Shown: positions 15,602-24,391 of the stretch, piece after piece | How positions within the stretch are numbered: position 1 is the first letter of the stretch | How the letters are laid out: every line of letters begins with the position of its first letter | NCBI RefSeq assembly: GCF_002419965.1 | Contig: NZ_DIHC01000002.1 | Span: 1 to 64,000 of the forward strand | Length of the DNA stretch: 64,000 bases | Reading direction: 5' to 3' | DNA from: Pseudomonas sp. UBA5706 | GTDB lineage: Bacteria > Pseudomonadota > Gammaproteobacteria > Pseudomonadales > Pseudomonadaceae | The notes under the pieces: generated by a model | What the model was told of the DNA's origin: nothing | The model's database searches: none | Seen by the model: the letters and a program-made list of their open reading frames with translations, nothing else | Program-made: the position numbers and the translations under genes

Positions 15602-17134
15602 TCAAGCTTCCTGAAGACGGTGCATGATCGGTTTCAGCGCCGGATACAGCGCCACGTAATCGGCATACAAGCGTGAATACAACGCCACGTTGTCTGCGCC
15701 AGGCTCGGCTCTGCGCTCCAGACGCACCCAGCCTATGTGCACCTGAGCCTCATCCACCAGCCCCACGGCGTGGGCCGCGAGCAGTGCCGCACCCAAGGCT
15801 GCTTCCACGTCCTGGACGATGGTGTAGACCGGGAATTGGGTGACGTCGGCGATGATCTGCATCCACAGATCCGAATGGCTCGCGCCGCCGACCACGATCA
15901 GGCGTGGGTCCAGGGACTGCGCCCCTTTGGTACCGGCTTCGATGTTGTGACGCAGGGCGAACGTGACGCCCTCCAGCACTGCGCGGTACAGGTGGATGCG
16001 GGTGTGGTAGAGGTTGAGCCCCACGAAACTGCCGCTGGCCCGAGCGTCCCATACCGGGCTGCGCTCACCCATCAGGTAGGGCTGGAATAACACGCCGTCG
16101 CTGCCTGCGGGAATTTGCGTTGCCGCGCGTTCGAGAATGGCATGGCTGTCTTCACCGGTCTGGCGGCCCTGCTGCTCTTCGGCTTGGCAGAACTGCTCGC
16201 GAAACCAGCTGACCGAGGCGCCCGCAGTAATCGCGCCGCCAAAGATGTAGAGGTCTTTCGCACCATTGAAGACATGGGGAAAACTCACCAGGCCATGCCG
16301 GGCATCGACCTGCTGGTTGAGGTAACCCCAGCACATGCTGGTGCCGATCATGGCCACGTGGTTGCCGACCTGAGTGACGCCCGCCGCGAACGTGGCCATG
16401 GCCGCATCGACACCGCCGCCGAGCAAAGGAATGCCCGTGGACAGGCCCAGGCGCTCGGCCCACGCGTTGCGCAGCCCGCCGACCACCTGGCCGGAGTGCA
16501 CCAGTCGCTCGGGCATCATCGATGGCGGGATACCGAGCGCGTCGAGCATTTCTGTCGACCAGCTCCGCGCCCCGATGTCATAGACGCCACCGATGTTGCC
16601 GGCAGAGCTGTGATCCACCGCGACCTCGCCAGTGAGGCAATAATTGATGTAACTGTTGGGCGGCAGCAGGTAGCGCGTGTCAGCCCAAACCTGCGGCTGC
16701 TTGTCCTTGAGCCAGAGCATCTTGGTGAAGCCGTAATAGCTGTCCACCGAGTTGCCGGTGATCGCATACAGGCGCTCCAGATCGATGTGCTGATTGACCC
16801 ACTCGACCTGCTCTTCAGCGCGGCGGTCCATCCAGATCAAACACGGATACAGCGGTTTGATCTGCGCGTCCACGGCAATGCCGGAGCCACCGTACAGGCT
16901 GCTGACGCAGAGGGATTTGACGCTGTCCTTGGGCACGCCGCTTTTGCGCATGCACGCCGCGATGCAGATTTCCACGGCATCGAGCCACACCTGCGGCCAC
17001 TGCTCGGCCCAGCGCGGTCTGGGGGTGTCGACCTTGTATCCGTGACTGTGCTGCGCGACGATGCGGCCTTGGGCATCGACCAACAGTGCCTTGGTGCTCT
17101 GGGTGCCGATGTCGACCCCGATGACGTATTCCAT
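15602..17134 (-). CDS. FGGY-family carbohydrate kinase (XylB-like)
   Basis: The 510-residue protein has the sugar-kinase phosphate-1 motif VIGVDIGTQSTKALLVD at residues 4-20 and the WMDRRAEEQ segment typical of FGGY kinases. The C-terminal domain has the adenosine motif LIVVGGASHSDLWMQIIADV. It phosphorylates a ketose, polyol or sugar acid using ATP. The relatives are xylulose-, ribulose- and gluconate-type kinases, and the exact sugar cannot be told. It lies in the leftward operon between the alcohol dehydrogenase and the SDR. The start is an ATG at 17134. The 223-bp gap upstream carries degenerate repeat-like sequence but no gene. Confidence 0.88.
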   Translation of the reverse strand: MEYVIGVDIGTQSTKALLVDAQGRIVAQHSHGYKVDTPRPRWAEQWPQVWLDAVEICIAACMRKSGVPKDSVKSLCVSSLYGGSGIAVDAQIKPLYPCLIWMDRRAEEQVEWVNQHIDLERLYAITGNSVDSYYGFTKMLWLKDKQPQVWADTRYLLPPNSYINYCLTGEVAVDHSSAGNIGGVYDIGARSWSTEMLDALGIPPSMMPERLVHSGQVVGGLRNAWAERLGLSTGIPLLGGGVDAAMATFAAGVTQVGNHVAMIGTSMCWGYLNQQVDARHGLVSFPHVFNGAKDLYIFGGAITAGASVSWFREQFCQAEEQQGRQTGEDSHAILERAATQIPAGSDGVLFQPYLMGERSPVWDARASGSFVGLNLYHTRIHLYRAVLEGVTFALRHNIEAGTKGAQSLDPRLIVVGGASHSDLWMQIIADVTQFPVYTIVQDVEAALGAALLAAHAVGLVDEAQVHIGWVRLERRAEPGADNVALYSRLYADYVALYPALKPIMHRLQEA

Positions 17135-17357
17135 CTCGTGCGCTCTCTTGTTATGGGTTGCTGCGGAGTCGGACCATTTGACGTGATGCCCAACCATAAG
17201 GGCTCACGAGCCCGAGCGAGGCAGCGACTTGTCGCGTAGCGGCAGCAAACCCTGCGCCCGGGGTACGCCAGATGCTGCTCGGAACGCGGTTTTACCACTG
17301 CTTCGTAGCCGATCGCTGCCACGTCCGGGTGCGTGAGCGCCTACAGGGGTCGTGCAA

Positions 17358-18443
17358 TCAGTTGACCGGTTTGAGCAGCACCTTGATCGACTTGGTGGAG
17401 TTAGCCAACTCGAATGCCTCGGCGTAGTCATCCAGACCGAAGTCGTGGGTGACGATGCCTTCGGATGTCACCAGCCCGCGCTCGAACAGGTCGATGGCAA
17501 TCGGGTAGCAATAGGGCCCCAGGTGAGCGCCGCGTACGTCCAGTTCCTTGCGGTCGCCGATGATCGACCAGTCGGCGCTGGTTTCGGCACCGAACACGCT
17601 GAACTCGACGAAACGCCCCAATTTGCGGATCAGGTCCAGCCCCTGAGTCACGCCGACCGGCACGCCGGTGGTCTCGATATACACATCGCAGCCATAGCCA
17701 TCGGTCAGGCCGTTGATGATCTCCCGCGCGTTGTCGCGGCTGGGGTTGATGACCACGTCGGCGCCGAATTTTTTCGCCAGCTCAAGACGCTCGTCGACCA
17801 TGTCGATGACCACCAGCTTCTTCGGCGTCTTCAGCGCGGCGACCTGCACCATGCACAGGCCCAGCGTGCCGGCGCCGGCGATCACTAACACATCATCGAG
17901 CTGCACGTCGCCCCGGTTGACCGTGTGAATCGCGCAGGCCATCGGTTCGATCAGCGCGGAGTCTTCCAGCGACACAGACTCGGGAATTTTGTGCACGATG
18001 GCCGTCTTCGGAATGCGCATGTACTGCGCCATGCCGCCCTCGGCCACATCCTTCTGGAAGCCGAAAATGTTGTGCACTTCGCACATCCAGTACTTGCCGG
18101 ATTTGCAGAACTTGCACTTCTCGCACGGCACGATCTGCTCGGCGATGACCTTGTCGCCGAGCTTCACACCGAAGTGTTCTTCAGCGCCCTCGCCGACCTG
18201 GTCGACGTAGCCGAAGAATTCGTGGCCCGGCACCACCGGCGCCTTGACCCACGGGCTTTCACCGCCCCAGAACATCGCGGCGCCCGAATGGCATTTGCAG
18301 TCACTGGCGCAGATACCGCAGGCGCCGATGCGAATCACCAGTTCATTGGCGCGGGCGACGGGCTTGCTGATGTGCTCCAGTCGGTAGTCCTTCGGCGCAT
18401 GGCAGACAACGGCTTGCATGGTGGTTTTTGTATTTTGTTCCAT
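17358..18443 (-). CDS. Zinc-dependent alcohol/polyol dehydrogenase
   Basis: This 361-residue protein is a medium-chain dehydrogenase. The catalytic zinc site is C45 (in GICASD) with the GHE at 73-75. The structural zinc site has four cysteines: C107, C110, C113 and C121. The Rossmann motif is VIAGAGTLGLCMVQVA, near 187-202. The acidic end of the next strand (VVIDMVDERLEL) suggests NAD rather than NADP. It probably oxidises a polyol or sugar acid before phosphorylation by the neighbouring FGGY kinase. An AGGTGA stands eight bases before the ATG. It belongs to the sorbitol/threonine/idonate dehydrogenase-like group; which one is not certain. Confidence 0.87.
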   Translation of the reverse strand: MEQNTKTTMQAVVCHAPKDYRLEHISKPVARANELVIRIGACGICASDCKCHSGAAMFWGGESPWVKAPVVPGHEFFGYVDQVGEGAEEHFGVKLGDKVIAEQIVPCEKCKFCKSGKYWMCEVHNIFGFQKDVAEGGMAQYMRIPKTAIVHKIPESVSLEDSALIEPMACAIHTVNRGDVQLDDVLVIAGAGTLGLCMVQVAALKTPKKLVVIDMVDERLELAKKFGADVVINPSRDNAREIINGLTDGYGCDVYIETTGVPVGVTQGLDLIRKLGRFVEFSVFGAETSADWSIIGDRKELDVRGAHLGPYCYPIAIDLFERGLVTSEGIVTHDFGLDDYAEAFELANSTKSIKVLLKPVN

Positions 18444-18603
18444 GTCGGTTCACCTGGTTCGAGGTCAGAAAATTTTCGGCCAACAGTTGGCCCCGTTGGT
18501 TCGGAAGGTGCGATTGCGGTAGTGGCCCGGCTTGTCGGCGGTGATATGTTCATGATCAGCGCCGCCGGCAAGCCGGACGACTACAGGGGCTGCGTCAGCC
18601 CGT

Positions 18604-19596
18604 TTATTTATGCCGCTGCCGACTGATGAAAATCGCCAGCAAAATGATTCCGCCCTTGATCACGCTCTGCACGTAGGGCGACACGCCAAGCATGTTCAGC
18701 CCGTTGTTGAGCACGCCCAGCAACAGCGCGCCGACCAGGGTGCCGATGATCACGCCACGTCCCCCCGCAATTGACGCGCCACCGAGCACCACGGCGGCAA
18801 TCGCGTCCAACTCAAAGCCGACCCCGGCATTGGGCTGTCCGCTCATCAAGCGCGAGGACAACACCAGCCCGGCAATCGCGGCGGTCAGCCCGCTGATCGA
18901 ATACACCAGCAGCTTGAAGCGCGAAGCACGCACGCCAGATAAACGCACGGCCTCCTCGTTGCCGCCAATGGCATACACGTAGCGGCCAATGCGCGTGTGC
19001 TGCAGCAACACCCAAGCGAGGAAATACGTCAGCAGCATGATCAGGATCGGCACCTGAATACCGAATAAGGTGCCGCGACCAAACCAGGCGAACCACTCAG
19101 GCATGCCTGCAATCGGGTAGCCGTCGGTGTACATCAGGCCCAGGCCGCGAGCGATACCCATGGTTGCGAGGGTGACGATGATCGGCGGCATTTTCAGGTA
19201 GGCCACAAACAGGCCGTTGCCGACTCCGAAGCCCACGCCAATCAATAAACCGATGAGAATCGCAATGGGTGCAGGCACGCCTGCGACCATCAACCCGGTG
19301 GTCAGCGTACCGGACAGCGCCATGACCGGTCCCACCGACAAATCGATGCCGCCGGTGAGAATCACGCAGGTCATGCCCACGGCGATGATTGCGTTGATCG
19401 ACACCTGGCGCGCGATGTTTTCCAGGTTCGCGCCGGTGAGGAATTTGTCGCTGGCGAAGATCATGAAGACCGTCACCACCACCAGCCCGACGAAGGGGTA
19501 GAACGCGGGTGAACGGATCAGTTGGGCGAAGTTGACCTTCATGCTGTGCTTCGTACGATCAGTTTGCGTAGTCATGGCTTTAATGGACGTGTTCAC
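18604..19596 (-). CDS. Ribose-type ABC transporter permease (RbsC-like)
   Basis: This 330-residue membrane protein has about nine or ten spans and the BPD_transp_2 signature: IIAVGMTCVILTGGIDLSVGPVMALSG near residues 70-96 and GGASIAGGRGVIIGTLVGALLLGVLNNGLNMLG in the C-terminal third. It forms the transmembrane channel of a carbohydrate importer with the ATPase and binding protein encoded upstream. The start is a GTG at 19596 with GGGAG eight bases before it, inside the last codons of the ATPase gene; an ATG at 19575 has no such site. The 160-bp gap after it holds no gene. Confidence 0.92.
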   Translation of the reverse strand: MNTSIKAMTTQTDRTKHSMKVNFAQLIRSPAFYPFVGLVVVTVFMIFASDKFLTGANLENIARQVSINAIIAVGMTCVILTGGIDLSVGPVMALSGTLTTGLMVAGVPAPIAILIGLLIGVGFGVGNGLFVAYLKMPPIIVTLATMGIARGLGLMYTDGYPIAGMPEWFAWFGRGTLFGIQVPILIMLLTYFLAWVLLQHTRIGRYVYAIGGNEEAVRLSGVRASRFKLLVYSISGLTAAIAGLVLSSRLMSGQPNAGVGFELDAIAAVVLGGASIAGGRGVIIGTLVGALLLGVLNNGLNMLGVSPYVQSVIKGGIILLAIFISRQRHK

Positions 19597-21091
19597 TGTT
19601 CAGACTCCCGGTGGCATGGCGCATCACTTCCTGCGGATTGATGGCCGCTGACTCCAGCACATTGACGATGGCGCCCTTGTTGAAGACGGCTACGCGGTCG
19701 CACATGCCGATGATTTCCGGCAGTTCCGAGGAGATCATGATGATCGCGAAGCCTTGTTCGGTGAGTTTGCGCATCAGGTTGTAGATTTCGGCCTTGGCAC
19801 CGACGTCGATGCCTCGGGTCGGTTCGTCGAAAATCAGAATGTCGCAGTGATGGTTGATCCAGCGCGCGATCACCACCTTCTGCTGGTTGCCGCCGCTTAG
19901 GTTGAGTACCCGGCTTTCGCAGGTCGGCGCCTTGATCGACAGCTGCTTCATCAGCTCGCCCGTGGTGACGTTTTCCTTGTGCCGGTCGAGCAGGTGCGCC
20001 GCGCCTTCGTACTTGCCCAAATTATTCAGCGAGATGTTTTCACGAATGCTGAAATCGACGATCAGCCCTTCGCTCTTGCGGCTTTCCGGCAGCAAGCCGA
20101 TGCCGTTGGCCAGCGCATGGGCGGGGTCGCTGAGGTTGACTGGCTGCCCGCGCAGCACGACGTCCTTGCTCACCACCGGCAACGCGCCGATAACGCCGAG
20201 CGCAAGTTCCGTGCGCCCGGAACCGACCAACCCGGCAAAGCCGAGAATCTCGCCCTTGTGCAGGTTGAAATGATTGTGCGGGCCGTCACGGGTCAGCTGA
20301 ATGTCGCGCACCTGCAGCACCACTTCGCCACGCGGCTGCGTCGGCTTGGGCGGAAAGCTCGCCTCAAGGCGTCGCCCGACCATCATCTCTACCAGGGTAT
20401 CGATGTCGCTATCAGCCACGGTCAGCGCGCCGACATTGGCGCCGTCGCGCAGCACGCTGATGCGGTCGCAAACCTGAAAGATTTCTTCAAGGTGATGGGA
20501 AATGAAAATCACCGCCACGCCCTGGTTTTTCAGCTCACGCATGATGTCGAACAGCAGCTCGGCCTCTGACGGCGTTAGCGTGGCGGTGGGTTCATCCAGG
20601 ATCAGCAAACGCGCCTCAAGGGCCAGCGCCTTGGCGATTTCTACGAACTGCTGCTCGGCAACGCTCAAGTGCTGCACCGAACAGTCCAGGTTGATCTTCA
20701 CGCCGAGCCGGTCGAACAGGGTGATGGCCTTCTCGCGCATCTGGTTTTTGCGCAGCAGACCAAAGCCATTGACGATCTCGTGGCCGAGGAAAATGTTTTC
20801 CACGGCATTGAGGTAGGGAATCAGGCTGAATTCCTGAAAGACGATGCCGATACCCGCCGCGATGGCTTCGTTGTACGTCGCGAAATGCTGTTCGGCGCCA
20901 TCGATGCGAATGCTGCCTTTGTCTTGATGCTCGACGCCCGCCAGGATCTTCATCAGCGTGGATTTGCCCGCGCCGTTTTCGCCAAGCAGCGCATGGATTT
21001 CGCCGCGCTCGACCTGCAGGTTGATCGACTTGAGGGCATGCACGCCGGGGTAACTTTTACAGATGTTTTCCAGTTGCAGAAGGCAGCTCAT
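19580..21091 (-). CDS. Ribose-type ABC transporter ATPase (RbsA-like)
   Basis: The 503-residue protein is a fusion of two nucleotide-binding domains, as in RbsA/MglA/XylG. The first half has a perfect Walker A, GENGAGKS, at residues 38-45, the signature LSVAEQQ, and LLILDEPTATLT as Walker B. The second half has a degenerate Walker A (GLVGSGRTEL) but an intact signature, LSGGNQQK, and ILIFDEPTRGIDVG. It energises carbohydrate uptake at the inner face of the membrane. A GAGGTG precedes the ATG. It overlaps the permease gene by 17 bp, indicating coupled translation. Confidence 0.94.
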   Translation of the reverse strand: MSCLLQLENICKSYPGVHALKSINLQVERGEIHALLGENGAGKSTLMKILAGVEHQDKGSIRIDGAEQHFATYNEAIAAGIGIVFQEFSLIPYLNAVENIFLGHEIVNGFGLLRKNQMREKAITLFDRLGVKINLDCSVQHLSVAEQQFVEIAKALALEARLLILDEPTATLTPSEAELLFDIMRELKNQGVAVIFISHHLEEIFQVCDRISVLRDGANVGALTVADSDIDTLVEMMVGRRLEASFPPKPTQPRGEVVLQVRDIQLTRDGPHNHFNLHKGEILGFAGLVGSGRTELALGVIGALPVVSKDVVLRGQPVNLSDPAHALANGIGLLPESRKSEGLIVDFSIRENISLNNLGKYEGAAHLLDRHKENVTTGELMKQLSIKAPTCESRVLNLSGGNQQKVVIARWINHHCDILIFDEPTRGIDVGAKAEIYNLMRKLTEQGFAIIMISSELPEIIGMCDRVAVFNKGAIVNVLESAAINPQEVMRHATGSLNSEHVH

Positions 21092-21173
21092 GGGCACCTC
21101 GCCAAAGCACAAACTCGCTCGAATCCGCAGCGCCCGCCGGACCGCGAAGGCCAGGCGAGCAGCGACGGGCCGG

Positions 21174-22118
21174 TTACCAGGAAAAGGTTTTGGCCTTGGC
21201 CTGATCCACCAGCAGGATGTCCACCGGGATGGTCGCCGGGACTTGCGAGCCCCACTTCCTGGCGAGTGCAAGTCCCAGCGCTAGACGCACCTGATCGCGT
21301 GGGTATTGAGCAGAGGTGGCGATGAACTTGGTATTAGGCTTCTGGATTTCCTTGATCGCTTCCGGCGCGCCGTCGACGCTGGTCAGCTTGACGTCCATGC
21401 CGCTGGATTCGATGGCGGCCAGTGCGCCGAGCGAACCATTGTCGTTGACGCTGAACAGGCCTTTTAGATTGGGCTGCGCTTGAAGCATGTTCTCGGTCAC
21501 GCTCAGTGCCTGGTCACGTTCCTGCTTGCCGTTCTGAATGCTGACGATCTTGATATCCGGGTACTTGCCCAAGGCTTCCTTGCAGCCGCGAACCCGTTCG
21601 AGGATCGGCACCACGGCAATCCCGTCGAGGATGCCGACATCGCCCTTGCCGCCGATGTTCCTGGCCAGGTAATCACAGGCCTGAACGCCTGCATCGAAGT
21701 TTTTCGAGCCGACGAAGGCATCCAGCGGGCCATTGGCCTGGGCATCGACGGCCACGACCACGACGCCTTTGTCGTGGGCCTCTTTCACCGCCGACTGCAC
21801 GCCCACCGAATCGGTCGGGTTGATGATCAGAATGTCGATGCCCTTTTGCAGCATGTCTTCGATATCGCTGATCTGCTTGGAGACATCGTGACGCGCGTCG
21901 GTCACCAACAGGGTCGCGCCAATGCTGCTGGTGGCGTCCTGCAGCGCGTCCTTCATGGTCACGAAATAGGGGTTGTTGATTTCTTGAAACGAGGCGCCGA
22001 TTTTCAGCGGCCCTGTTTTGGTGTCGGCAGCTTGAATGGCGGGGGAGCTAGCGCACGTTACAGCGACGGCGAGCGAGCACAGGACGGCGGAAAAGCCCTT
22101 CTTGAGGCGGGTTGTCAT
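21174..22118 (-). CDS. Periplasmic sugar-binding protein (RbsB-like)
   Basis: This 314-residue protein carries a signal peptide, KKGFSAVLCSLAVAVTCASS, cut after IQA, near residue 34. The mature part is a Peripla_BP_4 (ribose/galactose) fold: KIGASFQEINNPYFVTMKDAL, then DILIINPTDSVGVQSAVKEAHDKGVVVVAVDAQ, AFVGSKNFDAG and LFSVNDNGSLGALAAI. It captures the substrate for the ABC importer. It is the first gene of the leftward operon, and the palindrome 22156-22171 lies 38 bp before its start, an ideal place for repression. The ligand is unknown. Confidence 0.92.
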   Translation of the reverse strand: MTTRLKKGFSAVLCSLAVAVTCASSPAIQAADTKTGPLKIGASFQEINNPYFVTMKDALQDATSSIGATLLVTDARHDVSKQISDIEDMLQKGIDILIINPTDSVGVQSAVKEAHDKGVVVVAVDAQANGPLDAFVGSKNFDAGVQACDYLARNIGGKGDVGILDGIAVVPILERVRGCKEALGKYPDIKIVSIQNGKQERDQALSVTENMLQAQPNLKGLFSVNDNGSLGALAAIESSGMDVKLTSVDGAPEAIKEIQKPNTKFIATSAQYPRDQVRLALGLALARKWGSQVPATIPVDILLVDQAKAKTFSW

Positions 22119-22155
22119 GGCGAAAAATCCCGTTGTTTTTATTGTTAAAGCGGAA

Positions 22156-22171
22156 ATGTCATCGTTAACAT
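22156..22171. promoter_or_regulatory. Candidate operator 2 of the LacI-family regulator
   Basis: ATGTCATCGTTAACAT is an imperfect palindrome, ATG-N10-CAT, with a central CG, matching operator 1 at 13667-13684 in inverse orientation. It stands 38 bp upstream of the binding-protein start, in the divergent region between the ABC operon and the uronate dehydrogenase gene. Repression of the ABC-dehydrogenase-kinase-SDR operon by the local LacI-type regulator is the simplest reading. Confidence 0.68.
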
Positions 22172-22241
22172 TTTTGAAATTAGCAGAGAAACAAGGCGTT
22201 CGCAACAGCCGTTGAACGTCGATTCTGCCCCCCTCGATTCG

Positions 22242-22271
22242 TTGACAATTTTTGTAGCGGATGTCGATAAT
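22242..22271 (+). promoter_or_regulatory. Sigma-70-type promoter for uronate dehydrogenase
   Basis: TTGACA (22242-22247) and GATAAT (22266-22271) are separated by 18 bp. The first is a perfect -35 and the second is one base from the -10 consensus. It points toward the gene at 22339. A palindrome, TGTCATACGACA, at 22281-22292 covers the likely transcription start. Confidence 0.6.
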
Positions 22272-22280
22272 CCGGCGATC

Positions 22281-22292
22281 TGTCATACGACA
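22281..22292. promoter_or_regulatory. Candidate GntR/FadR-type operator before udh
   Basis: TGTCATACGACA is a near-palindrome containing GTNNNAC, the core of FadR-subfamily GntR operators. It lies ten bases after the -10 of the udh promoter. No GntR-family gene is encoded in this window, so the cognate regulator would have to act from elsewhere. Confidence 0.4.
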
Positions 22293-22338
22293 ACCGATGA
22301 CACCAATAACAACAACATCCCGATTAGGTGCTCCCACG

Positions 22339-23163
22339 ATGACTCAATCCATTGCCCCTACCCCATTTAACCGTTTGCTGCTAACCGGCGCGGCCGGCGG
22401 GCTTGGCAAGGTGCTGCGCGATACCCTGAAGCCTTATGGCCGGATCCTGCGGCTTTCCGACATCGCCGAAATGGCCCCTGCCGCTGGCGAGCATGAAGAA
22501 GTGCAGCCGTGTGATCTGGCCGACAAAGCTGCGGTGGACCGGTTGGTCGAGGGCGTCGATGCCATCGTGCATTTCGGCGGGGTTTCGACAGAGCGTTCCT
22601 TTGAAGACATTCTCGGGCCGAATATCTGCGGCGTTTTCCACCTCTACGAAGCAGCACGTCGGCATGGCGTCAAGCGTGTGGTATTCGCCAGCTCCAATCA
22701 TGTCATCGGTTTTTATCGCCAGGACCAAACCATCGACGCGAGCGCGGTGCGGCGTCCCGACAGTTACTACGGCCTGTCCAAGTCCTACGGTGAAGACGTT
22801 GCCAGCTTCTACTTCGATCGCTATGGCATCGAAACCGTGAGCATCCGCATTGGCTCCTCGTTTCCACAGGCGCAGAACCGCCGCATGCTCGACACCTGGT
22901 TGAGCTATGACGACCTGAGGCAATTGATCGAGCGCGGGCTGTACACGGCCAATGTTGCTCATACCGTGGTGTACGGCGTTTCGGCTAACGCCAACGTCTG
23001 GTGGGACAACCGTCTGGCCAGTCATCTGGACTACCGGCCCAAGGACAGCTCCGAACGATTCCGCGCCGAGGTTGAAGGCCAGCCCATGCCCGCGGCGGAT
23101 GATCCGCTGTTGACCTATCAAGGTGGCGCATTCGTGGTGTCAGGGCCGTTCGGCGACGCGTAA
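22339..23163 (+). CDS. udh: Uronate dehydrogenase
   Basis: This 274-residue NAD-dependent epimerase/dehydratase-fold protein has TGAAGGLG at residues 16-23 and the catalytic YGLSK with Y144 and K148. Segments such as GPNICGVFHLYEAARRHGVKR, FYRQD and VSIRIGSSFPQ closely match the characterised P. putida/P. syringae Udh as remembered. That enzyme oxidises D-galacturonate and D-glucuronate to the aldaro-lactones, the first step of oxidative uronate breakdown. An AGGTG lies eight bases before the ATG. The lactonase-type gene at 23232 follows by 68 bp. It is divergent from the ABC operon, so uptake and oxidation may be linked. Confidence 0.9.
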   Translation: MTQSIAPTPFNRLLLTGAAGGLGKVLRDTLKPYGRILRLSDIAEMAPAAGEHEEVQPCDLADKAAVDRLVEGVDAIVHFGGVSTERSFEDILGPNICGVFHLYEAARRHGVKRVVFASSNHVIGFYRQDQTIDASAVRRPDSYYGLSKSYGEDVASFYFDRYGIETVSIRIGSSFPQAQNRRMLDTWLSYDDLRQLIERGLYTANVAHTVVYGVSANANVWWDNRLASHLDYRPKDSSERFRAEVEGQPMPAADDPLLTYQGGAFVVSGPFGDA

Positions 23164-23231
23164 AGCTGCGTTGACACCGGTCAATACCCCGATTGGCCGC
23201 CCTGCCCCTTTAACCCTTGCGGAGAGTCGCC

Positions 23232-24149
23232 ATGCAGGCTGAATTGATCTTCGATGCGCGCAATGCCACGGGCGAATGCCCGGTATGGAACGTGCGTGAA
23301 CAAGCGCTGTACTGGGTGGATATTCCGGCGCGCACCCTTAACAGCCTGAGCTTGACGGATCATCGCGTGCGCAGTTGGGAGGCACCGCAAATGCTGGCGT
23401 GCATCGCCAGTTGCGGCGACGGCAGTTGGCTGGCCGGTATGGAGAACGGCCTGTTCCACGTCAGGCCTGCACCCGACGGGACGCTCACCTCGCACCTTCT
23501 GATCGATGTCGCGCATGCTCGCGTGAACATGCGCTTTAACGATGGTCGCTGTGACCGCCAGGGCCGTTTCTGGGCGGGCACCATGTTCATGGACATGGCC
23601 GAGGCGTCCTCGGTGGGGGCGTTGTACCGCTATACCGCTGACCAGCATGAGCCGCTTACGGCGTATGTCAGTGACATGATCGTGCCCAACGGCCTGGCCT
23701 TCAGCCCAGACGGCGACATCATGTACCTTTCCGACTCCCACCCTTTAGTGCAAAAAATCTGGGCGTTCGACTACGACGTCGCAACGGGCACACCGCACCA
23801 TCGTCGCCTGTTCGTCGACATGCAGCAGTTTCCGGGACGCCCCGACGGCGCAGCCGTGGACGCTGATGGTTGCTACTGGATCTGTGGCAACGACGAAGGA
23901 CTGATCCATCGATTCACGCCTGCCGGCAAGCTGGATCGTTCATTGAAGGTGCCCGTCAGGAAGCCGTCGATGTGCGCGTTTGGCGGGCGCGACCTGGACA
24001 CGTTGTTCGTTACCTCGATCCGCCCCGGTGGCGATCTGAGTAATCAGCCGCTCGCTGGCGGGGTGTTCGCCTTGCGACCGGGGATAACAGGTCTGGAAGA
24101 ACCTATCTTCGCGCTGAGCGGTCGGGATGAGCTTCGAAACAATATGTGA
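23232..24149 (+). CDS. SMP-30/gluconolactonase family lactonase
   Basis: The 305-residue protein is a six-bladed propeller of the SGL family. Metal-site residues are recognisable: E15 in ATGECPVW, the N in MIVPNGLAFSPDG and the D in RPDGAAVDADGCYW. Blades repeat the PDG/DAxG pattern. It probably opens the aldonate/aldarate lactone made by the uronate dehydrogenase encoded just upstream. The start is the ATG at 23232, five bases after GGAGAG; a TTG at 23217 in frame lies before that site and is rejected. A hairpin with a T-tract lies 59 bp after the stop. Confidence 0.9.
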   Translation: MQAELIFDARNATGECPVWNVREQALYWVDIPARTLNSLSLTDHRVRSWEAPQMLACIASCGDGSWLAGMENGLFHVRPAPDGTLTSHLLIDVAHARVNMRFNDGRCDRQGRFWAGTMFMDMAEASSVGALYRYTADQHEPLTAYVSDMIVPNGLAFSPDGDIMYLSDSHPLVQKIWAFDYDVATGTPHHRRLFVDMQQFPGRPDGAAVDADGCYWICGNDEGLIHRFTPAGKLDRSLKVPVRKPSMCAFGGRDLDTLFVTSIRPGGDLSNQPLAGGVFALRPGITGLEEPIFALSGRDELRNNM

Positions 24150-24207
24150 CACAAAATCGTTACACCCAAAGACCATAAAAAAAAGGCTTTTTGAGGGAAT
24201 CTGTTTC

Positions 24208-24233
24208 AAAAACGGACACAAAATCCGCTTTTT
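24208..24233 (+). terminator. Terminator after the lactonase gene
   Basis: AAAAACGGA (24208-24216) pairs with TCCGCTTTTT (24224-24233) with one bulged G. It is the only convincing stop signal for the rightward udh-lactonase unit. The surrounding 24150-24300 is strongly AT-rich compared with the rest of the window. Confidence 0.5.
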
Positions 24234-24391
24234 CAATACTACGAAACATATTTTGAAATAATTATTCAACACATGTAGATAAAGCTGTGCTAGCTGCTAG
24301 GCTCTCGCCTCGCCCAGCTCAAACGGTACATCTCAGGCATTAGGTCCGAGGGCAAAAGAACGATCCAGAGACCCCGCAATGAGGTATCGCG

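Noticed and set aside
23217..23231. TTG start for the SMP-30 gene
   Set aside because: The GGAGAG ribosome site lies after it and fits the ATG at 23232.
24280..24391. Possible riboswitch before the PhyH-like gene (CTCAGGCA and AAAAGAAC segments recall glycine riboswitch parts)
   Set aside because: The conserved order and the paired stems of the glycine aptamer could not be built, and the downstream gene is unrelated to glycine use.
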